Positions 41,323-49,860 of a DNA stretch of 64,000 nucleotides are shown here, one piece after another. The notes beneath the pieces were generated by a model that ran no database searches, had not been told where the DNA came from, and saw only the letters and a program-made list of their open reading frames with translations. This DNA comes from Streptomyces sp. Alt3. Lineage in GTDB: Bacteria > Actinomycetota > Actinomycetes > Streptomycetales > Streptomycetaceae. The stretch is taken from positions 5,208,001-5,272,000 of the forward strand of contig NZ_CP120983.1 in assembly GCF_030719215.1 (NCBI RefSeq). The letters run 5' to 3'. How positions within the stretch are numbered: the stretch's first letter is position 1; every line of letters begins with the position of its first letter. The translations under genes were made by a program, and so were the position numbers.

Positions 41323-43104
41323 TCAGTACCCCGCGATCGGGTTCCGCAGCCGGCCGGTCAGCTGGAGCGCGCCCGCCGGGTCCTCCAGGTCGACCATCTG
41401 CCGGTTGTTCCGCAGCTGCAGCCGGTTCAGGCAGGACAGCGCGAAGTCCTCCGTGAACATGTCGTACTGCTCGAACTTGTCCGAGAGGTACGGCACCGAC
41501 TCCTGGTAGCCCCGGACGCACTCGGCGACCGTCCGCCAGAAGGTGTCCTCGTCGAGTACCCCCTCGGTGGCCAGACCGGCCCCCAGGAAGCGGAAGAAGC
41601 AGTCGAAGACGTCGGTGAGCACCGAGAGCAGCTTCATGTCCTCGGGGACGTCGGCGCGGATCCGCTCGACCTGGGGCGGCAGCACCGCGTCCGGGTCCAT
41701 GACGGCGATCTCCTCGGCGATGTCCTTGAAGACCGTCCGGCGCACGACGCCGTCCTCGACGACGAGGATCACGTTCTCGCCGTGCGGCATGAACACCAGG
41801 TCGTACGCGTAGAAGCTGTGCAGCACCGGCACCAGGTACGCGTCCAGGTAGCGGCGCAGCCAGTCGGCCGGGGCCAGCCCCGACTCGGCGATCAGGGCGC
41901 CCGCCACCGAGCGGCCCTCGTCGTCGGTGTGGATCAGGGAGGCCATGGTGGCGAGGCGCTCGCCCCCGGTCAGGGAGGCGACCGGGCTCTCCCGCCACAG
42001 GGCGGCCAGCATCTTCAGATAGGGGGAGCCCTTGGTGGTCGCCGCCTCGTAGGCGTGGTGGCGGTAGCCGACGGCGGCCCGCTCCCGGATGATCGAGAAC
42101 CCGCTCCCGCGCAGCAGGTCGTCGCGCTCGATCAGACCGGCCAGCCAGTCGTTGATCGCGGGGGTCGCCTCCATGTACGAGGCGGACAGCCCGCGCATGA
42201 AGCCCATGTTCAGCACGGACAGTGCCGTCTTGACGTAGTGCTTCCCGGGGTGGTCGGCGTTGAAGAAGGTCCGGATCGACTGCTGGGCCAGATAGGAGTC
42301 GTCGCCCTCGCCCAGACAGACCAGGTGCTGCCGCGCGATCTCTCCGGCGAAGGTGACGGCGAGCTTGTTCCACCACTGCCAGGGGTGGACCGGGATCAGC
42401 AGGTGGTCGTCGAGGTCGAGCCCCAGGTCCCGCATCCTCGCGGCGAACCTGCCGAGGGTCTCCTCACCGAGCTCGTCGGCGACGAGGGTGGGGTAGTCCA
42501 GCCCGGCACCCGCCGTGAAGGTGGCGCGATCACGGCGGGCCGCCAGCCAGATCAGCCGGATTCCGGTCGCGGCCTCGGGGGCATAGGCGCGGTATTCGCC
42601 GACCCCGAAGCCGAGCCGCCCGTTGTTGGCGACAAAGCAGGGGTGACCCTCGGTCATCCCCGTCTCGATCGCCTGGAAACCGGCCACGGCGAGCTGAGCG
42701 GAGGTGGTCGGTTCCTTGGTCAGCTTGTAGGCGGTTCCGGCCAGCGTGGAGGAGATCTCCTCCAGGTACACCGGCAGGATCTCCGCCGACAGGCCCAGCG
42801 TCGCGCGGAGCTCGACGAAGAACTCCAGGGCGTCCAGCGGGAGGTCCGAGCCGTGCCGGTGGCGCGTGATCGACCCGGCGTCGACCTGCCAGTGGTCCAG
42901 CGCGAAGCGCCGGGCGGCGAAGCGGTACTCGACGGTCCCGTCGTCGCTGCGCACGGCATGGCGGCCGTCGTCGAGCGGGGCGGGGTCCAGCAGCCGCTCG
43001 TGGGAGAACTCGGCCAGCGCCTTGCGGATCAGCTGCCGGTTGGCGACGGCCCAGCGCTCGGGCGTCAGGTGGTCGACCGCGGCGGTCGCGGGATGTGTGG
43101 TCAT
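41323..43104 (-). CDS. desD: Desferrioxamine synthetase (NRPS-independent siderophore synthetase)
   Basis: A 593-residue IucA/IucC-family ATP-dependent synthetase that trimerises and cyclises N-hydroxy-N-succinylcadaverine into desferrioxamine E and related siderophores. Family blocks seen are HPCFVANNGRLGFGVGEY, LLIPVHPWQWWNK, QQSIRTFFN, VKTALSVLNMGFMRGLS and HGENVILVVEDG. The end FRRIxN-like segment lies at the C-terminus (LRNPIAGY). ATG 43104 overlaps the desC stop as ATGA. It is the last gene of the desABCD unit and is followed by a hairpin. Confidence 0.97.
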   Translation of the reverse strand: MTTHPATAAVDHLTPERWAVANRQLIRKALAEFSHERLLDPAPLDDGRHAVRSDDGTVEYRFAARRFALDHWQVDAGSITRHRHGSDLPLDALEFFVELRATLGLSAEILPVYLEEISSTLAGTAYKLTKEPTTSAQLAVAGFQAIETGMTEGHPCFVANNGRLGFGVGEYRAYAPEAATGIRLIWLAARRDRATFTAGAGLDYPTLVADELGEETLGRFAARMRDLGLDLDDHLLIPVHPWQWWNKLAVTFAGEIARQHLVCLGEGDDSYLAQQSIRTFFNADHPGKHYVKTALSVLNMGFMRGLSASYMEATPAINDWLAGLIERDDLLRGSGFSIIRERAAVGYRHHAYEAATTKGSPYLKMLAALWRESPVASLTGGERLATMASLIHTDDEGRSVAGALIAESGLAPADWLRRYLDAYLVPVLHSFYAYDLVFMPHGENVILVVEDGVVRRTVFKDIAEEIAVMDPDAVLPPQVERIRADVPEDMKLLSVLTDVFDCFFRFLGAGLATEGVLDEDTFWRTVAECVRGYQESVPYLSDKFEQYDMFTEDFALSCLNRLQLRNNRQMVDLEDPAGALQLTGRLRNPIAGY

Positions 43105-43673
43105 CGGTCGGCTCCAGTGGTCGCGGCCTCGAACTGCTCACGGGTGCAGGCGCTGAGCAGGGCCTGCTTCTCCGGCTTGGTGATCTCCCGGATCACCTCG
43201 AAGCCGACGGCCTTGTTCAGCGCGTGCACCGCGCTGTTGGTGACGTCCGGTTCGACGACGACCCGGCGTACCGCCGGGTCGGCGAACAGCGTCTCCATGA
43301 CGGTGGTGATCACGGCCAGGGTGAAGCCGTGCACGGGGGTCTCGGGCGGGGCGACCAGGAAGTGCATCCCGATGTCCCCGGGCTCCGCGTCGTACAGCCC
43401 CGCGAGCTCGACCTCGGTGGGGTCGTAGCGCTCCATGAGGAAGGCCCGGCCGTCGTGCAGGCCGATGAAGGCGTCGTGGTGGGGGTGGGCGGCTATCGCC
43501 GCGTACTCCCGCTCGACGTCCTCCAGCCGGGCGTCGCCCATCATCCAGAAGGCCGACCTGGGATGGGTGACCCACTCGTGGACCAGTTCCGCGTCGGACC
43601 TGCCGCCCTTCCTTCCGGGGCCGGTGTCCATGGGGCGCACGGAGAACGCCCCGGTCTGCTGCGTGCGGGTCAT
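43101..43673 (-). CDS. desC: Desferrioxamine N-acyltransferase (GNAT family)
   Basis: A 190-residue GNAT-fold acyltransferase that transfers succinyl or acetyl groups from CoA to N-hydroxycadaverine. FWMMGDA, DIGMHFLVAPPETPVHGF and VVVEPDVTNSAVHALNKAVGF match the IucB/DesC type of siderophore acylase. ATG 43673 overlaps the desB stop, and its own stop overlaps desD, so three enzymes are translationally coupled. The longer open frame that covers it is mainly antisense desB and is not real. Confidence 0.96.
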   Translation of the reverse strand: MTRTQQTGAFSVRPMDTGPGRKGGRSDAELVHEWVTHPRSAFWMMGDARLEDVEREYAAIAAHPHHDAFIGLHDGRAFLMERYDPTEVELAGLYDAEPGDIGMHFLVAPPETPVHGFTLAVITTVMETLFADPAVRRVVVEPDVTNSAVHALNKAVGFEVIREITKPEKQALLSACTREQFEAATTGADR

Positions 43674-44956
43674 GCTGCGAACTCCTGGAACGTGACGGAC
43701 TTCTCGACCGGGTAGTACTCGCGGCCGAGCAGCTCGCCGATGATGTACGCGTTGCGGTAGGCACCCATGCCCAGGTCGGGCGAGGTGATCGAGTGGGTGT
43801 GCACCCCGGAGTTCTGCAGGAAGATCCCGCGCCCGGTGGTGTCGATGCTGTAGTTGCGGGCCACGTCGAAACGGCCCCGGGAGTCGTACCGGATCCGGTC
43901 CGTGACGGGCTTCAGGAAGGCCGGCGCGGTGTACCGGTAGCCCGTGGCGAGGACGAGTCCCTCGCTGTGCAGCTCGTAGTCCCTGCCCTGCTCCTCCTGG
44001 CGCAGGCCCAGGGTGTACGTCCCCGTCGACGCGTCGTGACGCGCGCTGTCCAGAGCGGAGTTGGTGAGCAGCCGGGTGGGCACGGGGCCGTGCAGGCTCT
44101 TCTGGTAGAGCAGGTCGAAGATGGCGTCTATCAGCTCGCCGTCGATGCCCTTGAACAGGCCCTTCTGGCCGGACTCCAGCCGGTAGCGGGTGTCCTCGGG
44201 CAGGGCGTGGAAGTAGTCCACGTACTCCGGCGAGGTCATCTCCAGCGTGAGCTTGGTGTACTCCAGCGGGAAGAAGCGGGGGGAGCGCGTCACCCAGTTC
44301 AGCCGGTAGCCGTGGGCGTCGATCCCGGACAGCAGGTCGTAGTAGATCTCCGCCGCGCTCTGGCCGCTGCCCACCAGAGTGATGGACTTCTTGGCCTGGA
44401 GGTTCGCCTTCTCCCGCAGATAGCGGGAGTTGTGCAGGAAGTCGCCGCCCAGCCCCTGGCAGGCCTCCGGGATGTGCGGCGGGGTGCCGGTCCCCAGGAC
44501 CAGGTGGCGGGCACGGAACGCGCTGTCGGCGGTGCGGACGGTGTAGAGGCCGTCGCCCTCGTCGTACGTAACCGACTGTGCGGTTTGGTTGAAACGGATA
44601 CTGCCTAGTTCGGCCGCCGCCCACCGGCAGTAGTCGTTGTACTCGGTGCGCAGCGGGTAGAAGTTCTCCCGGATGTAGAACGAGTAGAGCCTGCCCCGCT
44701 CCTTCAGGTAGTTCAGGAAGGAGTACGGCGAGGTCGGGTCGGCCATCGTGACCAGGTCCGACATGAACGGGGTCTGGAGGTGGGCCCCTTCGAGGAACAT
44801 CCCCGAGTGCCACTCGAAGTCCGGCTTGGACTCCAGGAACAGGCCGTCCAGCTCCTCGACGGGCTCGGTCAGGCAGGCCAGCCCGAGGTTGAACGGACCG
44901 AGCCCGATCCCGATGAAGTCGTACGGGGCGGTGCGGGGCTCAGGAAACGCGGTCAA
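43670..44956 (-). CDS. desB: Cadaverine N-monooxygenase (lysine/ornithine N-hydroxylase family)
   Basis: A 428-residue flavin-dependent N-hydroxylase that converts cadaverine to N-hydroxycadaverine. FIGIGLGPFNLGLA is the FAD-binding GxGxxN motif, SITLVGSGQSAAEIYYDLL the NADPH-binding motif, and LVLATGYRYTAP the family ATGY sequence. The start is TTG at 44956, inside the end of desA (17-base overlap), with GGGAGAG six bases upstream; no ATG or GTG gives the complete FAD site. Together with desA, C and D it forms the siderophore pathway. Confidence 0.95.
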   Translation of the reverse strand: MTAFPEPRTAPYDFIGIGLGPFNLGLACLTEPVEELDGLFLESKPDFEWHSGMFLEGAHLQTPFMSDLVTMADPTSPYSFLNYLKERGRLYSFYIRENFYPLRTEYNDYCRWAAAELGSIRFNQTAQSVTYDEGDGLYTVRTADSAFRARHLVLGTGTPPHIPEACQGLGGDFLHNSRYLREKANLQAKKSITLVGSGQSAAEIYYDLLSGIDAHGYRLNWVTRSPRFFPLEYTKLTLEMTSPEYVDYFHALPEDTRYRLESGQKGLFKGIDGELIDAIFDLLYQKSLHGPVPTRLLTNSALDSARHDASTGTYTLGLRQEEQGRDYELHSEGLVLATGYRYTAPAFLKPVTDRIRYDSRGRFDVARNYSIDTTGRGIFLQNSGVHTHSITSPDLGMGAYRNAYIIGELLGREYYPVEKSVTFQEFAA

Positions 44957-46388
44957 GGGACTCTCCCAGGTACTGCTCGGCGTGGCCGGCGATCAGATCG
45001 AGGACGGCGGTGATGTCGGCCGTGGTCGTCTCGGGGTTCAGCAGGGTGAACTTCAGGTACTGGCCGCCGCCGACCTTCGTACCCGCCACCACGGCCTCAC
45101 CCGAGGCGAACAGGGCCTTGCGGGCGTACAGATTGGCCCGGTCGATGTCGGTGGACGTCCGGACGCGGTCCGGGACGTAGCGGAAGACCAGGGTGGACAG
45201 CCGCGGCTCCACGACGACGTCGAAGCGCGGGTCGGCGGCCAGCAGCCGCCAGCCCTCGGCGGCCAGGTCGCACACCTCGTCGAACAGCTCCCCGACACCG
45301 TCCGCGCCCATGGTGCGCAGCGTCATCCACAGCTTCAGGGCGTCGAACCTGCGTGTGGTCTGCAGGGACTTGTCCACCTGGTTGGGGATGCGTTCCCGGA
45401 CGGTCCGCTCCGGGTTGAGGTATTCCGCGTGGTAGGTCGCGTGACGCAGCGTGGACCGGTCACGCACCAGCACGGCGGAGGAACTCACGGGCTGGAAGAA
45501 GGACTTGTGGTAGTCCACGGTGACGGAGTCGGCCCGCTCGATGCCGTCGATCAGCTCGCGCCGGGTGGGCGAGGCGAGCAGCCCGCAGCCGTAGGCGGCG
45601 TCGACGTGCATCCAGGTGGCGTACCGGTCGCAGAGGGCGGCGATCTCGGGCAGCGGGTCGATGGAGCCGAAGTCCGTGGTCCCCGCGGTGGCGACGACGG
45701 CCATCGGCACGGTGCCCTCGGCCGCACAGCGTTCGAGGGCGGCGGCCAGCGCGACGGTCTGCATGCGCTTCTCGCGGTCCACGGGGACGGACACGACGGA
45801 GTCGGGGCCGAGGCCGAGCAGCTTGGCCGACTTCTGGACACTGAAATGGCTGCACTCGGAGGTGAGGATCCGCAGCCGGCTGAACTCCTGCGGAGGGAGC
45901 TTGGTCTCTTCGCGCGCCAGCAGCAGCGCGTGCAGGTTGGACTGCGTGCCGCCGCTGGTGAAGACGCCGTCCGCCGCGGGTCCGAGGCCGATGCGGCCGG
46001 CCGTCCAGTCGATCAGCCGGCGCTCGATCAGTGTGCCTCCCGCACTCTGGTCCCAGGTGTCCAGGGAGGAGTTGACGGCGGAGAGCACCGCCTCGCCGAC
46101 CACCGCGGGGATGACCACCGGGCAGTTGAGGTGGGCGAGGTAGCGGGGATGGTGGAAGTACACCGCGTCGCGCAGGTAGACCTCGCCGAGCTCGTCCAGT
46201 ACGGCGGCGGTGTCTCCGAGCGGCCGGTCCAGATCGATGGCGTCGACGACGGGGCCGAGCCCGTCGGCGTCCATGCCGGTGAACGGGCGTTCGGTGGAGG
46301 CGAGTCTGGCCGCGACCTGTTCGACTCCCGCGGTGACGGAGCGACGGTAGTCCTCCGCCGTCGTGCGGTTGAGCAGGTGGGAACGCAT
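44940..46388 (-). CDS. desA: Lysine decarboxylase of desferrioxamine biosynthesis
   Basis: A 482-residue group II pyridoxal-phosphate decarboxylase that makes cadaverine from lysine. FTSGGTQSNLHALL binds the cofactor phosphate, WMHVDAAYG carries the ring-nitrogen Asp, and TVDYHKSFFQP the Schiff-base Lys. ATG 46388 starts MRSHLLNRTTAEDYR. A 19-bp iron box lies 76 bases upstream, so expression should rise when iron falls and the DmdR/IdeR repressor releases. It is the first gene of desABCD. Confidence 0.97.
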   Translation of the reverse strand: MRSHLLNRTTAEDYRRSVTAGVEQVAARLASTERPFTGMDADGLGPVVDAIDLDRPLGDTAAVLDELGEVYLRDAVYFHHPRYLAHLNCPVVIPAVVGEAVLSAVNSSLDTWDQSAGGTLIERRLIDWTAGRIGLGPAADGVFTSGGTQSNLHALLLAREETKLPPQEFSRLRILTSECSHFSVQKSAKLLGLGPDSVVSVPVDREKRMQTVALAAALERCAAEGTVPMAVVATAGTTDFGSIDPLPEIAALCDRYATWMHVDAAYGCGLLASPTRRELIDGIERADSVTVDYHKSFFQPVSSSAVLVRDRSTLRHATYHAEYLNPERTVRERIPNQVDKSLQTTRRFDALKLWMTLRTMGADGVGELFDEVCDLAAEGWRLLAADPRFDVVVEPRLSTLVFRYVPDRVRTSTDIDRANLYARKALFASGEAVVAGTKVGGGQYLKFTLLNPETTTADITAVLDLIAGHAEQYLGESLDRVS

Positions 46389-46463
46389 GAGGGGGCCTCC
46401 CGGGTGGGGACGTCGTCGCGGCCCTCCGGGCAGAGAGAGGGGGGCGAGGGCGCGACGGTTAAG

Positions 46464-46482
46464 TTAGGTAACCCTAACCTAA
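46464..46482. promoter_or_regulatory. Iron box (DmdR/IdeR operator) upstream of desA
   Basis: TTAGGTAACCCTAACCTAA, a 19-bp imperfect palindrome matching the actinobacterial iron box TTAGGTTAGGCTAACCTAA. It lies between desA and desF. Confidence 0.92.
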
Positions 46483-46546
46483 CAATGTTCGCGTCCTTCG
46501 CCCCCGGGGTGTCCGTCACAGGAACCCCACAAGACACGCAGGGGTG

Positions 46547-47398
46547 TTACGCCGCGACCCGCGCCGCCTGCTCCCTCAGCTGCTCCTCGCTCAGCCCGCG
46601 CCGCCAGTAGCCGGTGAAGGTGACCCGGCGGCGGTCGAGCAGCCTCTCCCGGACGAAGTGGCGGCGCAGGGCCTTGACCCCGGACGACTCACCGGCGATC
46701 CAGACGTACGGGGTGCCCTCGGGCAGTTCCTCCGCGCGCACGGCGTCGACGGCGGAGGGAGCGCCCTCCGCCCGCACGAGCCAGGTGATGCGCACGTCGG
46801 CCTCGGTGCGGATGTCCAGACGGTCCAGGCTGTGCGGGACCTCCAGCCAGGCCCGGGCCTTCGTGCCGGCCGGCAGCCATTCCAGTGCGGCCGACGCGGC
46901 GGGCAGCGCGGTCTCGTCGGCGCAGATCAGCACGCAGCCGGTGTCCTGCGGCGGCTGGAAACGGACGCCGTTGTTGGCCTCACCGGTGGGGCCCAGGACG
47001 GTCAGACGCTGCCCCGGTACGGCGGCCTCGGCCCAGCGGCAGGCGGGCCCGCCGTCCTCGTGGAGCGCGAAGTCGATGTCGATCTCGGTCGAACCGTCCG
47101 GGGCGTACCGCTGGGCGCGCACGGTGTACGACCGCATGACCGCCCTGACGTCGGCGGGCAGGGCGCGCCAGGCCGGGAACCACTCACCGTTCCCGTCGAC
47201 CGGGACCACGGCCTCGGTCTGGCCCGGATGCGGCAGGAAGACCGAGAGGCTCTGGTCGCGGCCTCCGGCGACGAAGCCGTCGCACCCCGGCCCGCCGAAG
47301 GTGATCCTCCGCATCGACGGGCTCAGCCGGCTGGTCCGCAGGACCGTCAGGCCGAAGAACCGGAAGGGGGCGATGGCGGGTGCGGTCGCGGTCGTCAT
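46547..47398 (-). CDS. desF: Siderophore-interacting protein (ferric-siderophore reductase)
   Basis: A 283-residue flavoprotein of the SIP/ViuB family that reduces iron in imported ferrioxamine using NAD(P)H. MRSYTVRAQRY is the FAD-binding RxYT motif, LTVLGPTGE the flavin phosphate loop, and YVWIAGESSGVKALRRHF the NADPH-binding segment. ATG 47398 is the start; the upstream frame is antisense to the binding protein. It lies between the binding lipoprotein gene and desA on the same strand, as in the desEFABCD order of S. coelicolor. It is expected to be iron-regulated. Confidence 0.93.
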   Translation of the reverse strand: MTTATAPAIAPFRFFGLTVLRTSRLSPSMRRITFGGPGCDGFVAGGRDQSLSVFLPHPGQTEAVVPVDGNGEWFPAWRALPADVRAVMRSYTVRAQRYAPDGSTEIDIDFALHEDGGPACRWAEAAVPGQRLTVLGPTGEANNGVRFQPPQDTGCVLICADETALPAASAALEWLPAGTKARAWLEVPHSLDRLDIRTEADVRITWLVRAEGAPSAVDAVRAEELPEGTPYVWIAGESSGVKALRRHFVRERLLDRRRVTFTGYWRRGLSEEQLREQAARVAA

Positions 47399-47435
47399 AC
47401 GAGGGTTCCTCCCGGGAGGCGGAGCGGCGGATGAC

Positions 47436-47466
47436 GGCCCGGCCCGGAGACGCTCCGGGCCGGGCC
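47436..47466 (-). terminator. Intercistronic hairpin between desE and desF
   Basis: A perfect 14-bp GC stem (GGCCCGGCCCGGAG with CTCCGGGCCGGGCC) and three-base loop, just after the desE stop and 38 bases before desF. There is no T run. It may reduce read-through so that the binding protein is made in excess of desF. Confidence 0.7.
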
Positions 47467-47472
47467 AGGGGA

Positions 47473-48501
47473 TCAGCCGACCTTCTTGGCCTTCTCGATG
47501 GCCTCGGCGAGGGCGTCGAGGATCGGGGCGCACTTGTCGTAGGAGTAGATGGGCTCCGTCGTGCGCGGGATGACCTGACCGGCCTTCACGGCGGGCAGTC
47601 CGGCCCAGGTCGGCTTCGAGGTCAGGGCGTCGGGCTGGAGCGCGGAGGAGCGGTTGTCCATCATGATGATGTCGGCGTCGTACTTGTCGACGTTCTCCCA
47701 GCTCAGCTCCTCGAAGAAGCCTGCCTCGTTGACCTTCGGCTCGACGAACTGCACGCCGAGCTCCTGGAAGTACAGGGTGTCCGCGGACGTCTTGGCGAGC
47801 GAGACGTAGAACAGGTCCTGACTGGCCGAGCCCACCAGGACCTTGATGTTCGGCTGGGACTTGGCGGCGGCGCGCAGCCGGGCCGCCGCCTTCTCGAAGG
47901 CGGCCTTGGCGTCGGTGACCTTCTTGGCCTTGACGTCGGCGCCGAGGGAGGCGGCGAGGTCCTCGTGGCGCTGGATCGCCTTCGGGACCGTGGTCTGGGC
48001 GGCCCACAGGGCGACGCTCGGGGCCAGCTTGAGGATCTTGTCCTTGGACTGGTCCGGCACGTACCAGAGGGCGTCCTTCTCCCACATGGCGGTGACGAGG
48101 AGCTCCGGTGCGAGCCCCGCGTACTTCTCGACGTTGAACTCGCCCCAGACGTTGCCGAGTATCTCGACCTTGCTGATGTCGAGGTCGCCCGCCTGCACGT
48201 CGGCCTTGCCGTCCGAGGTCTTCGTCGGGCCGAAGACGCCCTTCACCTCGACGCCGTAGTCGTGGAGCGCGGCGGCGACACCGATGAACGCGACGATGTT
48301 CTTCGGCGTGGACTCGGCCTCGGCGGTCTGCCCACGGTCGTCCTCGAAGGACCAGGGGCCGGATTTCTCCGCACCCGAACCCGAGGCGGAGCCCTTCTCG
48401 TCACTGTCACCGCATGCCGCGAGGACGGCACCGAGACCGACGGCGCCACCGACGGCCAACAGGCCGCGGCGGGAGAGTGAGCTGGTCCGGAGGACGGTCA
48501 T
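47473..48501 (-). CDS. desE: Ferrioxamine ABC transporter substrate-binding lipoprotein
   Basis: A 342-residue FecB/FepB-like (class III) siderophore-binding protein. The signal peptide has a twin-arginine-like SRRGLLAV followed by the lipobox LAAC (about residue 27), so it may be a Tat-exported lipoprotein. The body contains KNIVAFIGVAAALHDYGVEVKGVFG, which binds the ligand in the N-lobe, and the long connecting helix of this class. ATG 48501 was preferred to an upstream start because it begins the signal peptide. An iron box lies 52 bases upstream. It takes up ferrioxamines B and E in S. coelicolor; the permease genes are not next to it. Confidence 0.93.
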   Translation of the reverse strand: MTVLRTSSLSRRGLLAVGGAVGLGAVLAACGDSDEKGSASGSGAEKSGPWSFEDDRGQTAEAESTPKNIVAFIGVAAALHDYGVEVKGVFGPTKTSDGKADVQAGDLDISKVEILGNVWGEFNVEKYAGLAPELLVTAMWEKDALWYVPDQSKDKILKLAPSVALWAAQTTVPKAIQRHEDLAASLGADVKAKKVTDAKAAFEKAAARLRAAAKSQPNIKVLVGSASQDLFYVSLAKTSADTLYFQELGVQFVEPKVNEAGFFEELSWENVDKYDADIIMMDNRSSALQPDALTSKPTWAGLPAVKAGQVIPRTTEPIYSYDKCAPILDALAEAIEKAKKVG

Positions 48502-48552
48502 GAGTGAGTCTGCTTTCGTACGCGCCGCAGGGCGCCCGCTGACGATTCGAGG

Positions 48553-48571
48553 GAAGGCTAGCCTAACCTCA
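48553..48571. promoter_or_regulatory. Iron box upstream of desE
   Basis: On the minus strand the sequence is TGAGGTTAGGCTAGCCTTC, which keeps the GGTTAGGCTA core of the 19-bp DmdR/IdeR box. It lies 52 bases upstream of the desE start. Confidence 0.85.
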
Positions 48572-48624
48572 CATATGGCGGGCGAGGAGGGCAAGGGGCA
48601 GCGGCCGTTCCGTTACCCGCGCGC

Positions 48625-48664
48625 GGAAGAGCCTCCCTTCCCCGGCGGGGAGGGAGGCTCTTCC
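48625..48664 (-). terminator. Terminator after the leucine-catabolism operon
   Basis: A long hairpin (GGAAGAGCCTCCC arm pairing with GGGAGGCTCTTCC, extended by CCCC/GGGG with one bulge) lies 22 bases after the acyl-CoA dehydrogenase stop. It separates this operon from the des genes. Confidence 0.85.
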
Positions 48665-48686
48665 GGTGTCCCCTGGAGCGCGTCCG

Positions 48687-49853
48687 TCAGGCGTCCATGC
48701 CCAGCTCCCTGGCGATCAGCATCCGCTGCACCTCACTCGTGCCCTCGCCGATCTCCAGGATCTTGGAGTCGCGCCACATCCGTGCCACCGGGTACTCGTT
48801 CATGAAGCCGTACCCGCCGTGGATCTGCGTCGCGTCCCGGGCGTTGTCCACCGCCACCGTCGACGAGTACAGCTTCGCGATGGCCGCCTCCTTCTTGAAC
48901 GGCTCACCCGCGACGAGCCGCGAGGCCGCGTCGCGCCAGCCGATCCGGGCCATGTGCGCCCGGGTCTCCATGTCCGCGATCTTGAACTGGATGGCCTGGT
49001 TGGCGCCGATCGGCCTCCCGAAGGCGTGCCGCTCCTTCGCGTACTTCAGCGACTCGTCCACGCAGCCCTGCGCCAGGCCCGTCGACAGCGCCGAGATGGC
49101 GATCCGGCCCTCGTCCAGGATCCGCAGGAACTGCGCATACCCGCGGCCCTCCTCACCGAGCAGGTTCGCCGCCGGGACGCGGACGTCGGAGAAGGACAGC
49201 TCACGGGTGTCCGACGCGTTCCACCCGACCTTGGAGTACGGGGCGGCCACCGTGAAGCCCGGGGTACCGGACGGGACGATGATCGCGGAGATGCGCGGGG
49301 CGCCGTTCTCCTTGCGGCCGGTGACCGCCGTCACCGTCACCAGCTCCGTGATGTCCGTACCGGAGTTGGTGATGAAGCACTTGGAGCCGTTGATCACCCA
49401 CTCGCCGGTGGCCTCGTCCAGGACGGCCGTCGTCCGTGTGCCGCCCGCGTCCGAGCCGCCGTCCGGCTCCGTCAGCCCGAACGCGCCCAGTGCCTCTCCC
49501 GCGCAGAGCTTCGGCAGCCACCGCTCCTTCTGCTCCTCGGTCCCGAACCGGAAGACGGGCATGGCGCCGAGCGAGACGCCGGCCTCCAGGGTGATCGCCA
49601 CGGACGAGTCGACCCGCGCCAGCTCCTCCAGGGCGATCCCGAGGGCGAGGTAGTCCCCGCCCATGCCGCCGTACTCCTCCGGGAACGGCAGGCCGAACAG
49701 GCCCATCCGGCCCATCTCCCGCACGATCTCGTAGGGGAACTCGTGGCGCTCGTAGAGGTCGCCGATCTTCGGGGCGATCACATCATGTGCGAACTCCTCT
49801 ACGGTACGGCGCAGTTCCTCGTGCTCGGCGGTCAGCCGGTGGTCAAGGGACAT
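48687..49853 (-). CDS. acdH: Acyl-CoA dehydrogenase (isovaleryl-CoA/branched-chain type)
   Basis: A 388-residue FAD enzyme oxidising branched short-chain acyl-CoA. GLTEPDGGSDAGG and WVINGSKCFITNSG are the flavin/substrate signatures. QIHGGYGFMNEYPVARMWRD and EIGEGTSEVQRMLIAREL give the C-terminal family signature. ATG 49853 is the start; the frame continues upstream into the lyase gene as a shadow. It lies seven bases after the HMG-CoA lyase stop in an operon whose other genes complete leucine breakdown. In Streptomyces acdH supplies the matching enzyme for valine and isoleucine as well; substrate range here is inferred. Confidence 0.93.
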   Translation of the reverse strand: MSLDHRLTAEHEELRRTVEEFAHDVIAPKIGDLYERHEFPYEIVREMGRMGLFGLPFPEEYGGMGGDYLALGIALEELARVDSSVAITLEAGVSLGAMPVFRFGTEEQKERWLPKLCAGEALGAFGLTEPDGGSDAGGTRTTAVLDEATGEWVINGSKCFITNSGTDITELVTVTAVTGRKENGAPRISAIIVPSGTPGFTVAAPYSKVGWNASDTRELSFSDVRVPAANLLGEEGRGYAQFLRILDEGRIAISALSTGLAQGCVDESLKYAKERHAFGRPIGANQAIQFKIADMETRAHMARIGWRDAASRLVAGEPFKKEAAIAKLYSSTVAVDNARDATQIHGGYGFMNEYPVARMWRDSKILEIGEGTSEVQRMLIARELGMDA

Positions 49854-49860
49854 GGGTGCT

